Positions 1 to 8,368 are shown, numbered from the stretch's first letter. The stretch: DNA of 64,000 nt from Szabonella sp046295215 (GCA_046295215.1 JBKBNP010000005.1:1-64000), one strand, 5' to 3'. The notes: generated by a model not told the origin, from the sequence alone. Numbers and translations are program-made.

Positions 1-2
1 TG

Positions 3-410
3 GCGACCATTGGTAAATCTCATTTCAAGATCAGCCTCAGGACCAAAGACCCGGCCATCGCCATGACCCTGTTCGTGGAACGTCATGCTGCCGTGCGGAA
101 GGAAAGGGCAACGCTTCGTGCTGGACCTCAGCCGCTCAGCCACAAGCAACGCATCGCCTTGGCAGGCACCCGTTACCGGGAGAACATCGCGGCCCTTGAG
201 AACGATCCCGAAACCGTCACCATCTGGGAACGTGTCATCCGCCGTTGCACCCTTACCAGCGAAACCCCTGAGGGCCCTGAAGCAACGTTTGAGGTCATCG
301 TGGACACCATGCTGAAACGCGAAGGGCTGTTGATCGACACCCCGTCCCGCGCTCTCCTCCTACGTCCACCCAAGAGATATAGAGTAGGAGTATCGCGAAA
401 AAGATCGTGA
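3..410 (+). pseudogene. Truncated site-specific integrase (DUF6538-type N-terminal part)
   Basis: The frame is open from the left edge of the window, so the true start lies outside it. The translated part (for example FKISLRTKDPAIA, then LRAGPQPLSHKQRIALAG and a WERVIR segment) resembles the N-terminal SAM-like region of tyrosine recombinases that carry a DUF6538 domain. Resemblance stops near base 350, after the residues DTPSR. The remaining residues up to the stop are basic and look unrelated. No catalytic R-H-R-Y domain follows in any frame, so this is a broken integrase. A first possible internal ATG is at base 63. No att site was recognised. Family is from memory of the motif; the truncation is visible. 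Confidence 0.6.
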
Positions 411-682
411 TTACAGTGAATTGATCGAGCTTTTCCAAACCCACACCCGGCACAGGACAAGTCTCGAAGAGTCCGAACACAACAGCGAAATATAGAAAAT
501 CCCGACCAATCCGCCGAACGAAGCAATAGTGCGTCAGGTTTTCTCAAGAAGTTTCATCAGTATGCGCCATGGCGCGCGCTCCGTGATTCGTGGAACCACT
601 TCATGGCCCCCACCGCTTGTGTGTTTGATCCATGGGGCAGGATACTTCCGGACAGAAAACGAGGAGTGGTTCCTGCGCACGA
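411..682. other. Intergenic region with no recognised gene
   Basis: The base composition here is less GC-rich than the neighbouring genes. An open stretch in another frame (bases 388-489) follows the integrase remnant and encodes about 33 residues, including DYSELIELFQ, before a TAG. It has no start codon and no family I recognise, and may be further debris of the same mobile element. Nothing else is supported. Confidence 0.4.
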
Positions 683-1525
683 TCAGATCCGCACCCCCCT
701 GCGCGCCGCCAGATCGATGAAGAACTGCCAGGCCACCCGCCCGGACCGCGCGCCGCGTGTGGCCTGCCATTCGATGGCCTCCGCGCGCAGGGTCTCGTCG
801 TCGATTTCAATGCCATGCGCGCCGCAATAGCCCCGGATCATCGCCAGATAGTCGTCCTGATCGCAGGGATGGAAGCCGAGCCAGAGGCCGAAGCGGTCTG
901 ACAGCGACACCTTTTCCTCCACCGCCTCGGAGGGGCTGATGGCGCTGGAGCGTTCATTCTCGATCATGTCGCGCGGCATCAGATGGCGGCGGTTCGAGGT
1001 GGCATAGAAGATCACATTGTCCGGGCGCCCCTCGATCCCGCCATCCAGCACGGCCTTCAGCGATTTGTAATGCTGGTCATCATGGCTGAATGACAGGTCG
1101 TCGCAAAAGAGGATGAAACGGCGGTCGGGGGCGCTGCGCAGATGGCGCAGCAAAGTGCCCACCGTGGGCAGATCCTCGCGGCTGAGTTCCACCAGCTTGA
1201 GGTCCGGCGCCCCGGCCAGCACATGCGCATGGACCGCCTTGACGAGGCTTGATTTCCCCATCCCGCGCGCGCCCCACAGAAGTGCGTTGTTCGCGGGCAG
1301 GCCCTGCGCGAAATGCACCGTGTTTTCCAGCAGGATGTCCCGCGCGCGGTTCACCCCCACAAGGAGCGACAAGTCCACCCGGCTGACCTCGGTCACCGGG
1401 TCGAGCCGGTCGGGGGCGGTGTGCCAGACGAAGGCCGCCGCCTCGTCGAAACGGGGCGCCCGCGCGGGGGCGGGGCTGAGCCGTTCGAGCGCCTCGGCGA
1501 TCCGGGTGAGCAGGGTATCGGTCAT
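683..1525 (-). CDS. DUF815-type AAA+ ATPase
   Basis: Predicted cytosolic P-loop ATPase of 280 residues. A Walker A motif (GARGMGKSS, residues 85-93) is followed by a Walker B-like stretch (FILFCDDLSF). The middle contains the FYATSNRRHLMPR segment typical of the DUF815 family of AAA+ proteins, and the length fits the family. The biochemical role of DUF815 proteins is not established. The gene starts 21 bases after the tatC stop on the same strand, so it is probably the last gene of the tatABC operon; such linkage suggests a shared transcript rather than a proven Tat function. The start ATG has an AAGG-like upstream sequence. Confidence 0.85.
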   Translation of the reverse strand: MTDTLLTRIAEALERLSPAPARAPRFDEAAAFVWHTAPDRLDPVTEVSRVDLSLLVGVNRARDILLENTVHFAQGLPANNALLWGARGMGKSSLVKAVHAHVLAGAPDLKLVELSREDLPTVGTLLRHLRSAPDRRFILFCDDLSFSHDDQHYKSLKAVLDGGIEGRPDNVIFYATSNRRHLMPRDMIENERSSAISPSEAVEEKVSLSDRFGLWLGFHPCDQDDYLAMIRGYCGAHGIEIDDETLRAEAIEWQATRGARSGRVAWQFFIDLAARRGVRI

Positions 1526-1546
1526 CTGGAGGGGCCTTCTTCCGTC

Positions 1547-2476
1547 TCAGTTCCTGGAGGGGGTATCCTCGCCGGTGTCATCCTCTTCGAAATCGCTGTC
1601 ATCAACCCAGAGCCCCTGCGCGCGCAATTCGGCCTCGCGGCGGCGCTCCACGATGCGGACGAGGAAGATCGAGACCTCGTAAAGCCCGTAGACCACGGTG
1701 AAGAGGATCATCTGGGTGATGACATCGGGGGGGGTGACGAGGGCGGCGAGCAGCAGGATCGCCACCACCGCATATTTGCGCACCGACCCGAGCCCGGCGG
1801 AGGACACAAGCCCCGCCTTGCCCATCAGCGTCAGCAGCACCGGCAACTGGAAGCAGAGCCCGAAGGCCATGATGAATTTCAGCGTGATGTCGAGGCTTTC
1901 GTTCACCTTGCCGAAGAAGGTGATGCGGATGCCCTCCTGTGTCACCGCCGGCGCGGCGGCCATTGTGGCTTCAATCTCTGCCCCGTCGGTGACCTGCGCG
2001 ACTAGCGTGGCAAAGATCGAACTGACATCGACGAATCCCAGAAAGAAGGTCATGGCGAGCGGGGTGACTACGAAATGCGCGAAGGAGGCCCCGAGCAGGA
2101 ACATGACCGGCGACGCGATGAGAAAGGGCAGAAAGGCGTTCTTTTCGGTCTTGTAGAGTCCCGGCGCCACAAACCGCCAGAGCTGGAAGCCGATCACCGG
2201 AAAGGCCAGCGCGAAACCGAACACCATCGAGATGCGAAACAGCGTGAAGAGGTATTCCTGTGGCGAGGTGTATTGCATCGTCGGCGCAGGGTCGCCCAGA
2301 TCGCGCAGCGTTGCCTCGATCGGCGACAGCAGGAATTGCAGGATCGGCTCGGCCACGATGAAGACCAGCACGATGCCGATGATGAAGGCCAGCACGGCCT
2401 TGATGACCCGGTTGCGCAATTCGGCCAGATGCTCGATCAGCGGGGCGGAGCTGTCCTCGATGTCATCCTCGCTCAT
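1547..2476 (-). CDS. tatC: Sec-independent protein translocase subunit TatC
   Basis: Polytopic inner-membrane protein of 309 residues that forms the twin-arginine signal-peptide receptor with TatB. It begins with an acidic cytosolic tail and the conserved LIEHLAELRNRVIKA segment. Six hydrophobic helices can be followed, with the family's FxxxLRISMVFG-like and YEVSI segments. The protein is longer than E. coli TatC (258) because of an inserted periplasmic loop of about 40 residues around residue 165-210 and an acidic C-terminal tail (DDSDFEEDDTGED). Such loops are common in alphaproteobacterial TatC. The start overlaps the tatB stop in an ATGA arrangement, so translation is probably coupled. 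Confidence 0.96.
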   Translation of the reverse strand: MSEDDIEDSSAPLIEHLAELRNRVIKAVLAFIIGIVLVFIVAEPILQFLLSPIEATLRDLGDPAPTMQYTSPQEYLFTLFRISMVFGFALAFPVIGFQLWRFVAPGLYKTEKNAFLPFLIASPVMFLLGASFAHFVVTPLAMTFFLGFVDVSSIFATLVAQVTDGAEIEATMAAAPAVTQEGIRITFFGKVNESLDITLKFIMAFGLCFQLPVLLTLMGKAGLVSSAGLGSVRKYAVVAILLLAALVTPPDVITQMILFTVVYGLYEVSIFLVRIVERRREAELRAQGLWVDDSDFEEDDTGEDTPSRN

Positions 2477-3147
2477 GTCGCATCCCCCTTGGCGGCGGGT
2501 TTGCGCGGAGCGCGCGGTTTCGCCGTAGCCGGTTTCGCAGCGGTGGGCACCTTGGCAGGGGATTTCGCAGATGCCTTGGCGGGTGCTTCGGGGGCGGATG
2601 TTGCCGCAGGCCTAGCCGCAGCAAGTTTTGCCGCAGCTTTCCGCGCGGCGGGTTTCGCGGCAGGCTTGGCTGCCGTCTGTGTCGCGGCGGCGGGGGGCGT
2701 CGTGACTGCTGCGGTCTTGCGGCTCTCGCGCCGGGTGGCCTGCGTCTCGGCCAGCGCCTGCGTCGCGGGGCCACGTTCAGGCGCGGCGGCTGCCGGGGCC
2801 GCAGGGGCGGACGGATCCGGCGTAGGCTTGGGTTTCGCCGGGGCGGGCCGGGCCGATTTCATCGGATCCCATTGCTCGAACTTCGTCGCAGCATCCTTGA
2901 CCGCATCGAGCCCCAGAGATTTCGCCGATGTCGCCTTTTTCAGATCGCTGGCGACGTTTTTCAGATCCTTGACCCCCGCCTCATCGGCGGCGCTGTCCAT
3001 CGCACGCTGGAAATCCCGCGCCATGCCGCGCATCTTGGCGGTGAAGCGCCCCAGCGTGCGGAACATTTCCGGCAGATCCTTCGGGCCGATCACGATCAGC
3101 GCGACAACCCCGACGACCAGAAGCTCGGTCCAGCCGATATCGAACAT
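2473..3147 (-). CDS. tatB: Sec-independent protein translocase subunit TatB
   Basis: Tat pathway component of 224 residues. The N-terminus MFDIGWTELLVVGVVALIVIG (residues 1-21) is the single membrane anchor with the family's conserved Glu at position 8, followed by the GPKDLPEMFRTLGR amphipathic helix. From about residue 95 the protein turns into a long Ala/Lys/Pro-rich low-complexity tail that ends in basic repeats (PAAKP, PRKPAAKG). The tail is probably disordered and is what makes this TatB longer than the E. coli protein (171). It is middle gene of tatABC, 23 bases after tatA and overlapping tatC by four bases. Confidence 0.95.
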   Translation of the reverse strand: MFDIGWTELLVVGVVALIVIGPKDLPEMFRTLGRFTAKMRGMARDFQRAMDSAADEAGVKDLKNVASDLKKATSAKSLGLDAVKDAATKFEQWDPMKSARPAPAKPKPTPDPSAPAAPAAAAPERGPATQALAETQATRRESRKTAAVTTPPAAATQTAAKPAAKPAARKAAAKLAAARPAATSAPEAPAKASAKSPAKVPTAAKPATAKPRAPRKPAAKGDAT

Positions 3148-3170
3148 GGCCTATCCCCTGTCAGACCGGA

Positions 3171-3422
3171 TCAGACCTTGTCCTTGTCCGCGGGCGTCAC
3201 ATCGCGCGCCTCGTCGGCGGTTTTCTCGATCTCGGAGGTTTCCTCCTTCACGCCTTTCTTGAAGGCGGTGATGCCCTTGCCGACCTCGCCCATCAGCGAG
3301 GCGATCTTGCCACGCCCGAAAAGGACCAGAACGACGACGGCGATCAGAAGAATGCCGGGAAGGCCGATATTGTTGAGCATGTCTCTCCCTCCTGAGGGGT
3401 CACGGGCTGCGATGACCCTCAT
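3171..3422 (-). CDS. tatA: Sec-independent protein translocase subunit TatA
   Basis: Small pore-forming Tat subunit of 83 residues. It has an N-terminal membrane helix (IGLPGILLIAVVVLVLFG) followed by the FGRGKIASLMGEVGKGI amphipathic helix with the FG-R-KI signature, and an acidic/basic hydrophilic tail. The upstream sequence on the minus strand contains a strong AGGAGGGAG ribosome-binding site. In the printed frame the start is MRVIAARDPSGGRDMLNN; the internal ATG of MLNNIGLPG (bases 3378-3380) is the more typical TatA start, which would give about 69 residues and is directly preceded by that AGGAGGGAG site. I keep the longer frame as the outer limit and regard the internal start as the likely one. 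Confidence 0.9.
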   Translation of the reverse strand: MRVIAARDPSGGRDMLNNIGLPGILLIAVVVLVLFGRGKIASLMGEVGKGITAFKKGVKEETSEIEKTADEARDVTPADKDKV

Positions 3423-3477
3423 CTAAGGTGGCGGCGGCGCGGATCAAAGCCCCGAAATGCCCCCCGGCCCCAGTCTC

Positions 3478-3495
3478 CTGACAGTATTTTGTCAG
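3478..3495. promoter_or_regulatory. Inverted repeat, likely operator of the YafY-type regulator
   Basis: A perfect 6-base inverted repeat, CTGACA-N6-TGTCAG, lies in the short intergenic region between divergent tatA and the HTH gene. Spaced TGACA/TGTCA half-sites fit a dimeric winged-helix repressor, and the position suggests autoregulation. A possible promoter for the HTH gene follows: TTGACC at 3506-3511, 17 bases, then GATCAT at 3529-3534. Confidence 0.5.
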
Positions 3496-3540
3496 TTGAC
3501 CGCCGTTGACCGCAGGCCCCGCAGGCCCGATCATGGCCGC

Positions 3541-3888
3541 ATGAACCGCGACCAGCGCCTGTATGACCTAATTACCGTGATGCGCGACGGGCGGTTGCAC
3601 ACCGCCGCCGAACTCGCGCGCGCGGTCGGTGTCTCCACCCGCACGATCTGGCGCGATATGGCGGTGATGGCGCAGACCGGCCTGCCGGTGGAGGGCGAGC
3701 GTGGCGTGGGTTACATCCTGCGCACCGCCCTTGTGCTGCCCCCCACCATGCTGACCCCCGAGGAGGTGGAGGCACTGGCCGAGGGCCTGCGCCACGTCGG
3801 CGCGCGCGACGATGCCAAGGGCCGCGCCGCGCGCAACCTGCTGGTCAAGGTGGCGACGCTGTTGCCGCAGGCAGGGATAGAGGTCTGA
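3541..3888 (+). CDS. YafY/DeoR-like helix-turn-helix regulator (HTH_11)
   Basis: DNA-binding protein of 115 residues. Residues 5-60 form an HTH_11 winged helix (RLYDLITVMRDGRLHTAAEL, then the recognition segment VSTRTIWRDMAVM and the wing GERGVGYIL). The rest is the short linker that in full-length YafY proteins leads to a WYL domain; here the protein ends at about residue 115, so the WYL domain is absent. That could be a natural short form or a truncation; no WYL remnant is seen downstream before the opposing gene ends at 3892. The ATG at 3541 has no convincing Shine-Dalgarno sequence and the putative -10 is only a few bases upstream, so leaderless translation is possible. Confidence 0.8.
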   Translation: MNRDQRLYDLITVMRDGRLHTAAELARAVGVSTRTIWRDMAVMAQTGLPVEGERGVGYILRTALVLPPTMLTPEEVEALAEGLRHVGARDDAKGRAARNLLVKVATLLPQAGIEV

Positions 3889-3891
3889 AGC

Positions 3892-5721
3892 CTACCCCGC
3901 GCCGATCTGCGCCAGAACGGCGGCGCGCTGCGCCTCGATGGCGTCGACGATCTCGGCGCGGAAGGCGTCGCGGCGGAAATACTCCTCCAGTGTCAACAGA
4001 ACGTAATCCGTCGCAATCCCCGCCCCGACAAAGCCCAAACCGCCCCCGATGATGACACCAATCACCGTGCCGGGACCGGGCAGAATTGCGGTGCCTATCG
4101 CCGCCCCGCCCGCAGCCCCCGCCGCCGTCCCTCCCAAGGCCCCCGTTCCCCGGGCGGCAACCGCCTTTGCCACCGCCTGCGCGGCCAGCCGCAAGACGCC
4201 TTTGCCCACGATCCGCCGCACCACCAGCGCCGCGACGACTGTGCCCACGACCGCGCCGCCCTGCATCCGTTGCGACACGTCCCGGAGGTAAACCTGCGTG
4301 TCGATCCGGGGCATTTCCGGGGTGGGCAGCGTAAACACACCTGTCACATCCAGAATCGCCCCCGGCGGCAGGTCGGCAGGGTCGATCCTGTAACGGTCCA
4401 GCACCGCCTGCACCCGCGCCGAACGTCGGACATGAACCGCCTCGAATTCTGCCCGCAGGCCCGTATCCTCGGCCAGCAAGGCAAGGCGTCGCGTCTCCAG
4501 TGCAGCGAAAGGGTCACCTTCGGTCAGCGCGGCGGTCAGATCGTTGCGCAGCTTTGCCTCCAATTTCCCGAAAGGCAGCGCCGCGATCCGCCCATATTCG
4601 CCCCGGAGGCTGTAATACGCATCCAGAAACCCATCCACATTGGCGACCATCGCGTCGAACCCCGCCTCGGCCAGCCCTGCGAGGTCTGCCCGCGCCTGAT
4701 CGGGGGTGATCATCGCGGGCAAAGGCTCCTCAGTGTAAACCGCCTCGATCGCCGCCATCGCCCCCTTGCCGAAATAGCGCCCGTCGATCAGCTCTGCCGA
4801 CTCAAACTCCGCGAAGAGATGCGCGACACCCGCGATGGGTCGCTCCGCCCCCGGCACCGCCCCAAGCCGCGCCTCTTCCCGCAAGGCCAGCGCCGTCAGC
4901 CCCGTGACCAGCACAGCAGCCGCCAGCCCAAACGCCGCCACCGCCCCCCGCCCCGGCGCCACAGCCGCGACCGAGGCCGGGGCCAGCCCGCGCAGCCCCT
5001 CGCGCCCCGGCAGCACCGCCACGCCAAGCACCGAGATCACCACCCAAGCGACCGAGAACACGCCCGCCGCCACATAGACCAGCGCGCCCAGCCTGCTCCA
5101 CCCGTCCGGCTCCGCCACATGCCGCAGCACGAAGCCCTCCAATTCCTTGCCCAACAGCGCCAGCCGGAACACCTCCCCCACCAGTGCGCTCCGCGTCGAA
5201 ACCGGGTCTACCACCAGCGTTCCGGCTTCCGGGGGCAGGGCCAGCAACAGCGCAAAGACCACCAGAACCGACACCGCCGCCCCTATCCAAAGCGCCACGC
5301 GCAGGGCAAGGATCGCACCCACTTCCGGCACGAACCAGCGCTGCACCAGACCAGAGCGCCAGACCCCAAAGGCCACCACCGCCCCGGCCAGCAGCGCCAG
5401 CGAGTCCACCACATCCATCACCATCATCCGCATCAGCGCAAACCCCGCCAGCGCCAGCCCGATCCCCGCGTGAACGAGAACCCGAAGCGGCGCCCCCGAC
5501 AGCAGCCATCGCAGCCACCCGGCCTCGGCCAGCAACAGCAGCCAATGCCCTCGCCGCAGCGCCGAAAGACCCGCCCCCAATGCCGTAACCGGCAGCGCCA
5601 ACGCTAGGACCAACAGCACGAACCCCCAGACCGGCAGCGCCGGCATCCGCACAAGCATCGCAATGGCCATCAGCGCACAAACCGCCGCCAGCCCCCGGAC
5701 CATGGCCCGCCCCCTTGTCAT
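3892..5721 (-). CDS. Large membrane protein of unknown function
   Basis: I do not recognise this 609-residue protein. The N-terminal half holds about six hydrophobic segments (roughly residues 8-50, 75-125, 130-160, 215-240 and 260-280). A soluble, mostly helical region follows (about 290-490), then a second hydrophobic Gly/Ala-rich block near 495-570 (for example AGAAGGAAIGTAILPGPG and GVIIGGGLGFVGAG) that resembles a glycine zipper, and a short charged tail (EEYFRRDAFRAEIVDAIEAQ). The ATG was chosen because AGGAAGGA lies eight bases upstream of it; a longer frame exists to 5814 without support. It faces the HTH gene tail-to-tail with only three bases between them. Function cannot be assigned. 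Confidence 0.75.
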   Translation of the reverse strand: MTRGRAMVRGLAAVCALMAIAMLVRMPALPVWGFVLLVLALALPVTALGAGLSALRRGHWLLLLAEAGWLRWLLSGAPLRVLVHAGIGLALAGFALMRMMVMDVVDSLALLAGAVVAFGVWRSGLVQRWFVPEVGAILALRVALWIGAAVSVLVVFALLLALPPEAGTLVVDPVSTRSALVGEVFRLALLGKELEGFVLRHVAEPDGWSRLGALVYVAAGVFSVAWVVISVLGVAVLPGREGLRGLAPASVAAVAPGRGAVAAFGLAAAVLVTGLTALALREEARLGAVPGAERPIAGVAHLFAEFESAELIDGRYFGKGAMAAIEAVYTEEPLPAMITPDQARADLAGLAEAGFDAMVANVDGFLDAYYSLRGEYGRIAALPFGKLEAKLRNDLTAALTEGDPFAALETRRLALLAEDTGLRAEFEAVHVRRSARVQAVLDRYRIDPADLPPGAILDVTGVFTLPTPEMPRIDTQVYLRDVSQRMQGGAVVGTVVAALVVRRIVGKGVLRLAAQAVAKAVAARGTGALGGTAAGAAGGAAIGTAILPGPGTVIGVIIGGGLGFVGAGIATDYVLLTLEEYFRRDAFRAEIVDAIEAQRAAVLAQIGAG

Positions 5722-5843
5722 GCTGCGGGTCCTTCCTGCACTGCCTTGGGGCCTTTCAGCCGTCCGGGCAGGGTGGGTTTGCCTGTCTGCACGCAAGGCG
5801 CACAGGGGGTGCACAGCAGGTGTATCACCGTTTCACACGGTTT

Positions 5844-6959
5844 TCACGCCGGAAAAACGAAACAGCGGTCGCGCCGGATCATCAGCCACAGCACCGTGCC
5901 GGACTTCGGCATGAACACCCCCGGCACCGAGGCGGTCAGTTTCGAGCCGTCGAAATCCATGCGGAAATCGACAAGGCTTTCCCGCCCGAGATAGCGCGCG
6001 CGCGTCACCGTTCCGCGGGCCGGGGTTCCTTCCAGCGGGGTGGGGTTGGGTCCGCGTCCTGCCCTGTCGAAATCGATCTTCAGATGCTGCGGGCGGATCA
6101 CGATTTCCACGGCACCGCCATCCGAATGGCCCGGTGTCAGGAAGGCGCCAAAGGGCGTTTCGGTCAGCGCACCTTTTGAAACACCCCGTATCACATTGAT
6201 GTCACTAAAAAATGCGGCGGCAGCCTTGTCAGCGGGGGCGTTGTAGATGTTGTAGGGCGACCCGCGCTGCACGATGCGCCCGTCGCGCATCAGGGCAATC
6301 TCGTCGGCCATGCGCAGGGCCTCGTCCGGTTCATGCGTGACCAGAAGAACGGCAGCGCCTTCCTCCTTCAACACCTCCAGCGTGGTGTCGCGGATGCCGT
6401 CGCGCAGCCGGTTGTCGAGGCCCGAGAACGGCTCGTCCATCAGCATCACGCGCGGACGCGGGGCAAGCGCGCGCGCCAGCGCCACGCGCTGTTGCTCGCC
6501 CCCCGACAGCTCATGCGGATATTTCGCGCCAAAGCCGGAAAGATTGATCCGTTCAAGGAGTTCCGTGATGCGTCTTTCCCGCGCGCCCCGGTCTCCCGAC
6601 AGTCCGAAGCCCACATTCTGCGCCACGTTCAGATGCGGAAACAGCGCGAAATCCTGAAACATCAACCCCACGCCCCTCGCTTCCGGCGGGCGGAAGGTGC
6701 GCTCGTCGCTCATCACCTGACCGTCGATGCGGATGGTGCCGCCATCGGGCCGCTCCACCCCCGCGATCATCCGCAAAGTCGTGGATTTTCCGCAGCCTGA
6801 CGGCCCGAGAAGGCAGGTCACCTGCCCCGGCGCAACCGTCAGCATCAGGTCCGAAACCACGTCCCTGCCGCCGAAATCCCGGCGCAGCCCGACCACCTCC
6901 AGCCGTGCAGGCTGGGGCTTGGAGGACGTGGCCGGTTGGTCTTGCCTTATCATTTCCAT
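5844..6959 (-). CDS. ABC transporter ATP-binding protein (iron/spermidine CUT1-like class)
   Basis: Cytosolic ATPase subunit of about 371 residues. It has Walker A GPSGCGKST (residues 52-60), the signature LSGGEQQRVALARA, Walker B VMLMDEPFSGLD and an H-loop THEPDEA. The C-terminal third (about 280-371) looks like a TOBE substrate/permease-regulatory domain, as in FbpC, PotA and MalK-type ATPases; the sequence is closest in style to Fe(III) importers. No permease or binding protein is adjacent, so the transport partner is unknown. The start was placed at the first of two close ATGs just after the phosphatase-like gene ends; the next ATG is two codons later. A longer frame would overlap the upstream gene heavily. 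Confidence 0.85.
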   Translation of the reverse strand: MEMIRQDQPATSSKPQPARLEVVGLRRDFGGRDVVSDLMLTVAPGQVTCLLGPSGCGKSTTLRMIAGVERPDGGTIRIDGQVMSDERTFRPPEARGVGLMFQDFALFPHLNVAQNVGFGLSGDRGARERRITELLERINLSGFGAKYPHELSGGEQQRVALARALAPRPRVMLMDEPFSGLDNRLRDGIRDTTLEVLKEEGAAVLLVTHEPDEALRMADEIALMRDGRIVQRGSPYNIYNAPADKAAAAFFSDINVIRGVSKGALTETPFGAFLTPGHSDGGAVEIVIRPQHLKIDFDRAGRGPNPTPLEGTPARGTVTRARYLGRESLVDFRMDFDGSKLTASVPGVFMPKSGTVLWLMIRRDRCFVFPA

Positions 6960-7000
6960 CGGGAATGCGATACCAGCCGGACCGGCTGGCGGCAAGCCTG

Positions 7001-7582
7001 TCACACCGGCAAGGCCTGCTCCAACCGCTGCCAGGGTGGGGGCGGCGCGGCAGCCTCCCCGATCCGCCAGGTCCAGAAACATCCGCCCTGCGGCTGGTCG
7101 TGGCAGCGGGCAATGGCGCGACCGGCCAGATGGCACCAGAGGAACGTGCCGACCGCACCATGGCCGACAAGCAGGAGATTGCTTTGAGATCCGGCCAGAA
7201 GGTTCTGATATACATTCACAATCCGTGCCTGTGCCGCGCCGGCGCTTTCCCAGCTTTCCGGCCCCTGCAAGGGATTGGCGAAGAGCGCGTCCGCCAGCGC
7301 CTCATGCCGGTCATGGGGCAGATAGCCGGTGGAGGACCGGTCAACCTCGCCCATGTCAGGATGGATCAGCACCGGATCGCCCGTTGCAGCGGCGATCAGC
7401 GCAGCGGTTTCCCGCGCCTTGGCCTCGGGGCTGGAGACGATCTGCCAGCCGCTCCCCGGCCAGCCCCGGGCCAGTGCGGCGCCAAGCCGCGCGCGGCCAA
7501 CCGCCGACAATCCCCAGCGGGGAACCGGAACCACAGGGTCAATGACAACCTCCGGATGGGACAGATAGAGAACCCGCCGCAT
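7001..7582 (-). CDS. Histidine phosphatase superfamily protein (atypical RHG motif)
   Basis: Cytosolic protein of 193 residues with the fold signature of the phosphoglycerate mutase-like histidine phosphatases. The N-terminal motif that is normally RHG reads SHP (residues 8-10), so the phospho-accepting His is kept and the first Arg is replaced by Ser. Other expected elements are present: WGLSAVGRARL, VSSPEAKARETA with the second Arg, and the late LLVGHGAVG histidine. It sits between the SDR gene (6 bases upstream) and the ABC ATPase on the same strand, and probably shares their transcript. The substrate cannot be inferred. Confidence 0.8.
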   Translation of the reverse strand: MRRVLYLSHPEVVIDPVVPVPRWGLSAVGRARLGAALARGWPGSGWQIVSSPEAKARETAALIAAATGDPVLIHPDMGEVDRSSTGYLPHDRHEALADALFANPLQGPESWESAGAAQARIVNVYQNLLAGSQSNLLLVGHGAVGTFLWCHLAGRAIARCHDQPQGGCFWTWRIGEAAAPPPPWQRLEQALPV

Positions 7583-7588
7583 CGCGGG

Positions 7589-8368
7589 TCACAGGGTCGC
7601 GTTGATCGCCCCGCCATCCAGCAGGATGTTCTGCGCCACGATGAACCCAGCATGCTGGGAACAGAGGAAGGCACAGGCCGCCCCGAATTCCGCCGCCGTG
7701 CCATAGCGGCGCGCCGGGATCGTGGCATGGCGCCGCTTGCGCGCCTCGGCCATGTCGATGCCCTGTGCCGAGGCCACGGCGGTATCGAGGCTGGTTGCGC
7801 GGTCGGTATCATGGATGCCCGGCAGCAGATTGTTGATCGTCACCCCATGTTCCGCCACCTGTCGCGCCGTTCCGGCGACAAACCCCGTCAGCCCCGCCCT
7901 TGCGGCATTGGAAAGTCCCAGTTGCGCAATCGGCGCCTTGACGGAGCCGGAGGTGATATTGACCACCCTGCCCCATTTCCGCGCGATCATCCCCGGCAGC
8001 ACCGCCTGCATCAGCGCGATGGGGGTCAGCATGTTGCCATCCAGCGCCTTGATGAAATCGTCCCGGTCCCAGTCGGACCAGACACCCGGGGGCGGACCGC
8101 CCGCATTGGTCACAAGGATGTCGACCTCCCCTGCCGCCGCCAGCACCCGCGCCCGTCCCTCGGGCGCGGTGATATCGGCGGCGACCACCGTGACCTCGAT
8201 CCCGTGGCTGGCCCGGAGTGCTGCCGCCGTCGCCTCCAGCGCCTCGGCACCGCGCGCGTTCAGAACGAGGTTCACCCCGGCCCCGGCGAGAGCCTCGGCA
8301 CATCCCCGCCCCAGACCCTTCGATCCCGCGCATACCAATGCCCGCTTGCCCTTGATCCCCAGATCCAT
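7589..8368 (-). CDS. Atypical SDR family oxidoreductase (BKR-like)
   Basis: Protein of 259 residues with a Rossmann fold resembling 3-oxoacyl-ACP reductases. The nucleotide-binding motif is AGSKGLGRG (residues 14-22), not the classical TGxxxGxG start. NAG (residues 88-90) and NITSGSVKAP are present, but the catalytic Tyr-x-x-x-Lys is replaced by Ser153 and Arg157 (LSNAARAGL). This combination matches a known SDR subgroup that resembles BKR but lacks the canonical tetrad. Reductase activity should therefore not be assumed. The start was chosen at the ATG preceded by AGGAGGA with seven bases of spacing; upstream ATGs lack such a site. Confidence 0.88.
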   Translation of the reverse strand: MDLGIKGKRALVCAGSKGLGRGCAEALAGAGVNLVLNARGAEALEATAAALRASHGIEVTVVAADITAPEGRARVLAAAGEVDILVTNAGGPPPGVWSDWDRDDFIKALDGNMLTPIALMQAVLPGMIARKWGRVVNITSGSVKAPIAQLGLSNAARAGLTGFVAGTARQVAEHGVTINNLLPGIHDTDRATSLDTAVASAQGIDMAEARKRRHATIPARRYGTAAEFGAACAFLCSQHAGFIVAQNILLDGGAINATL

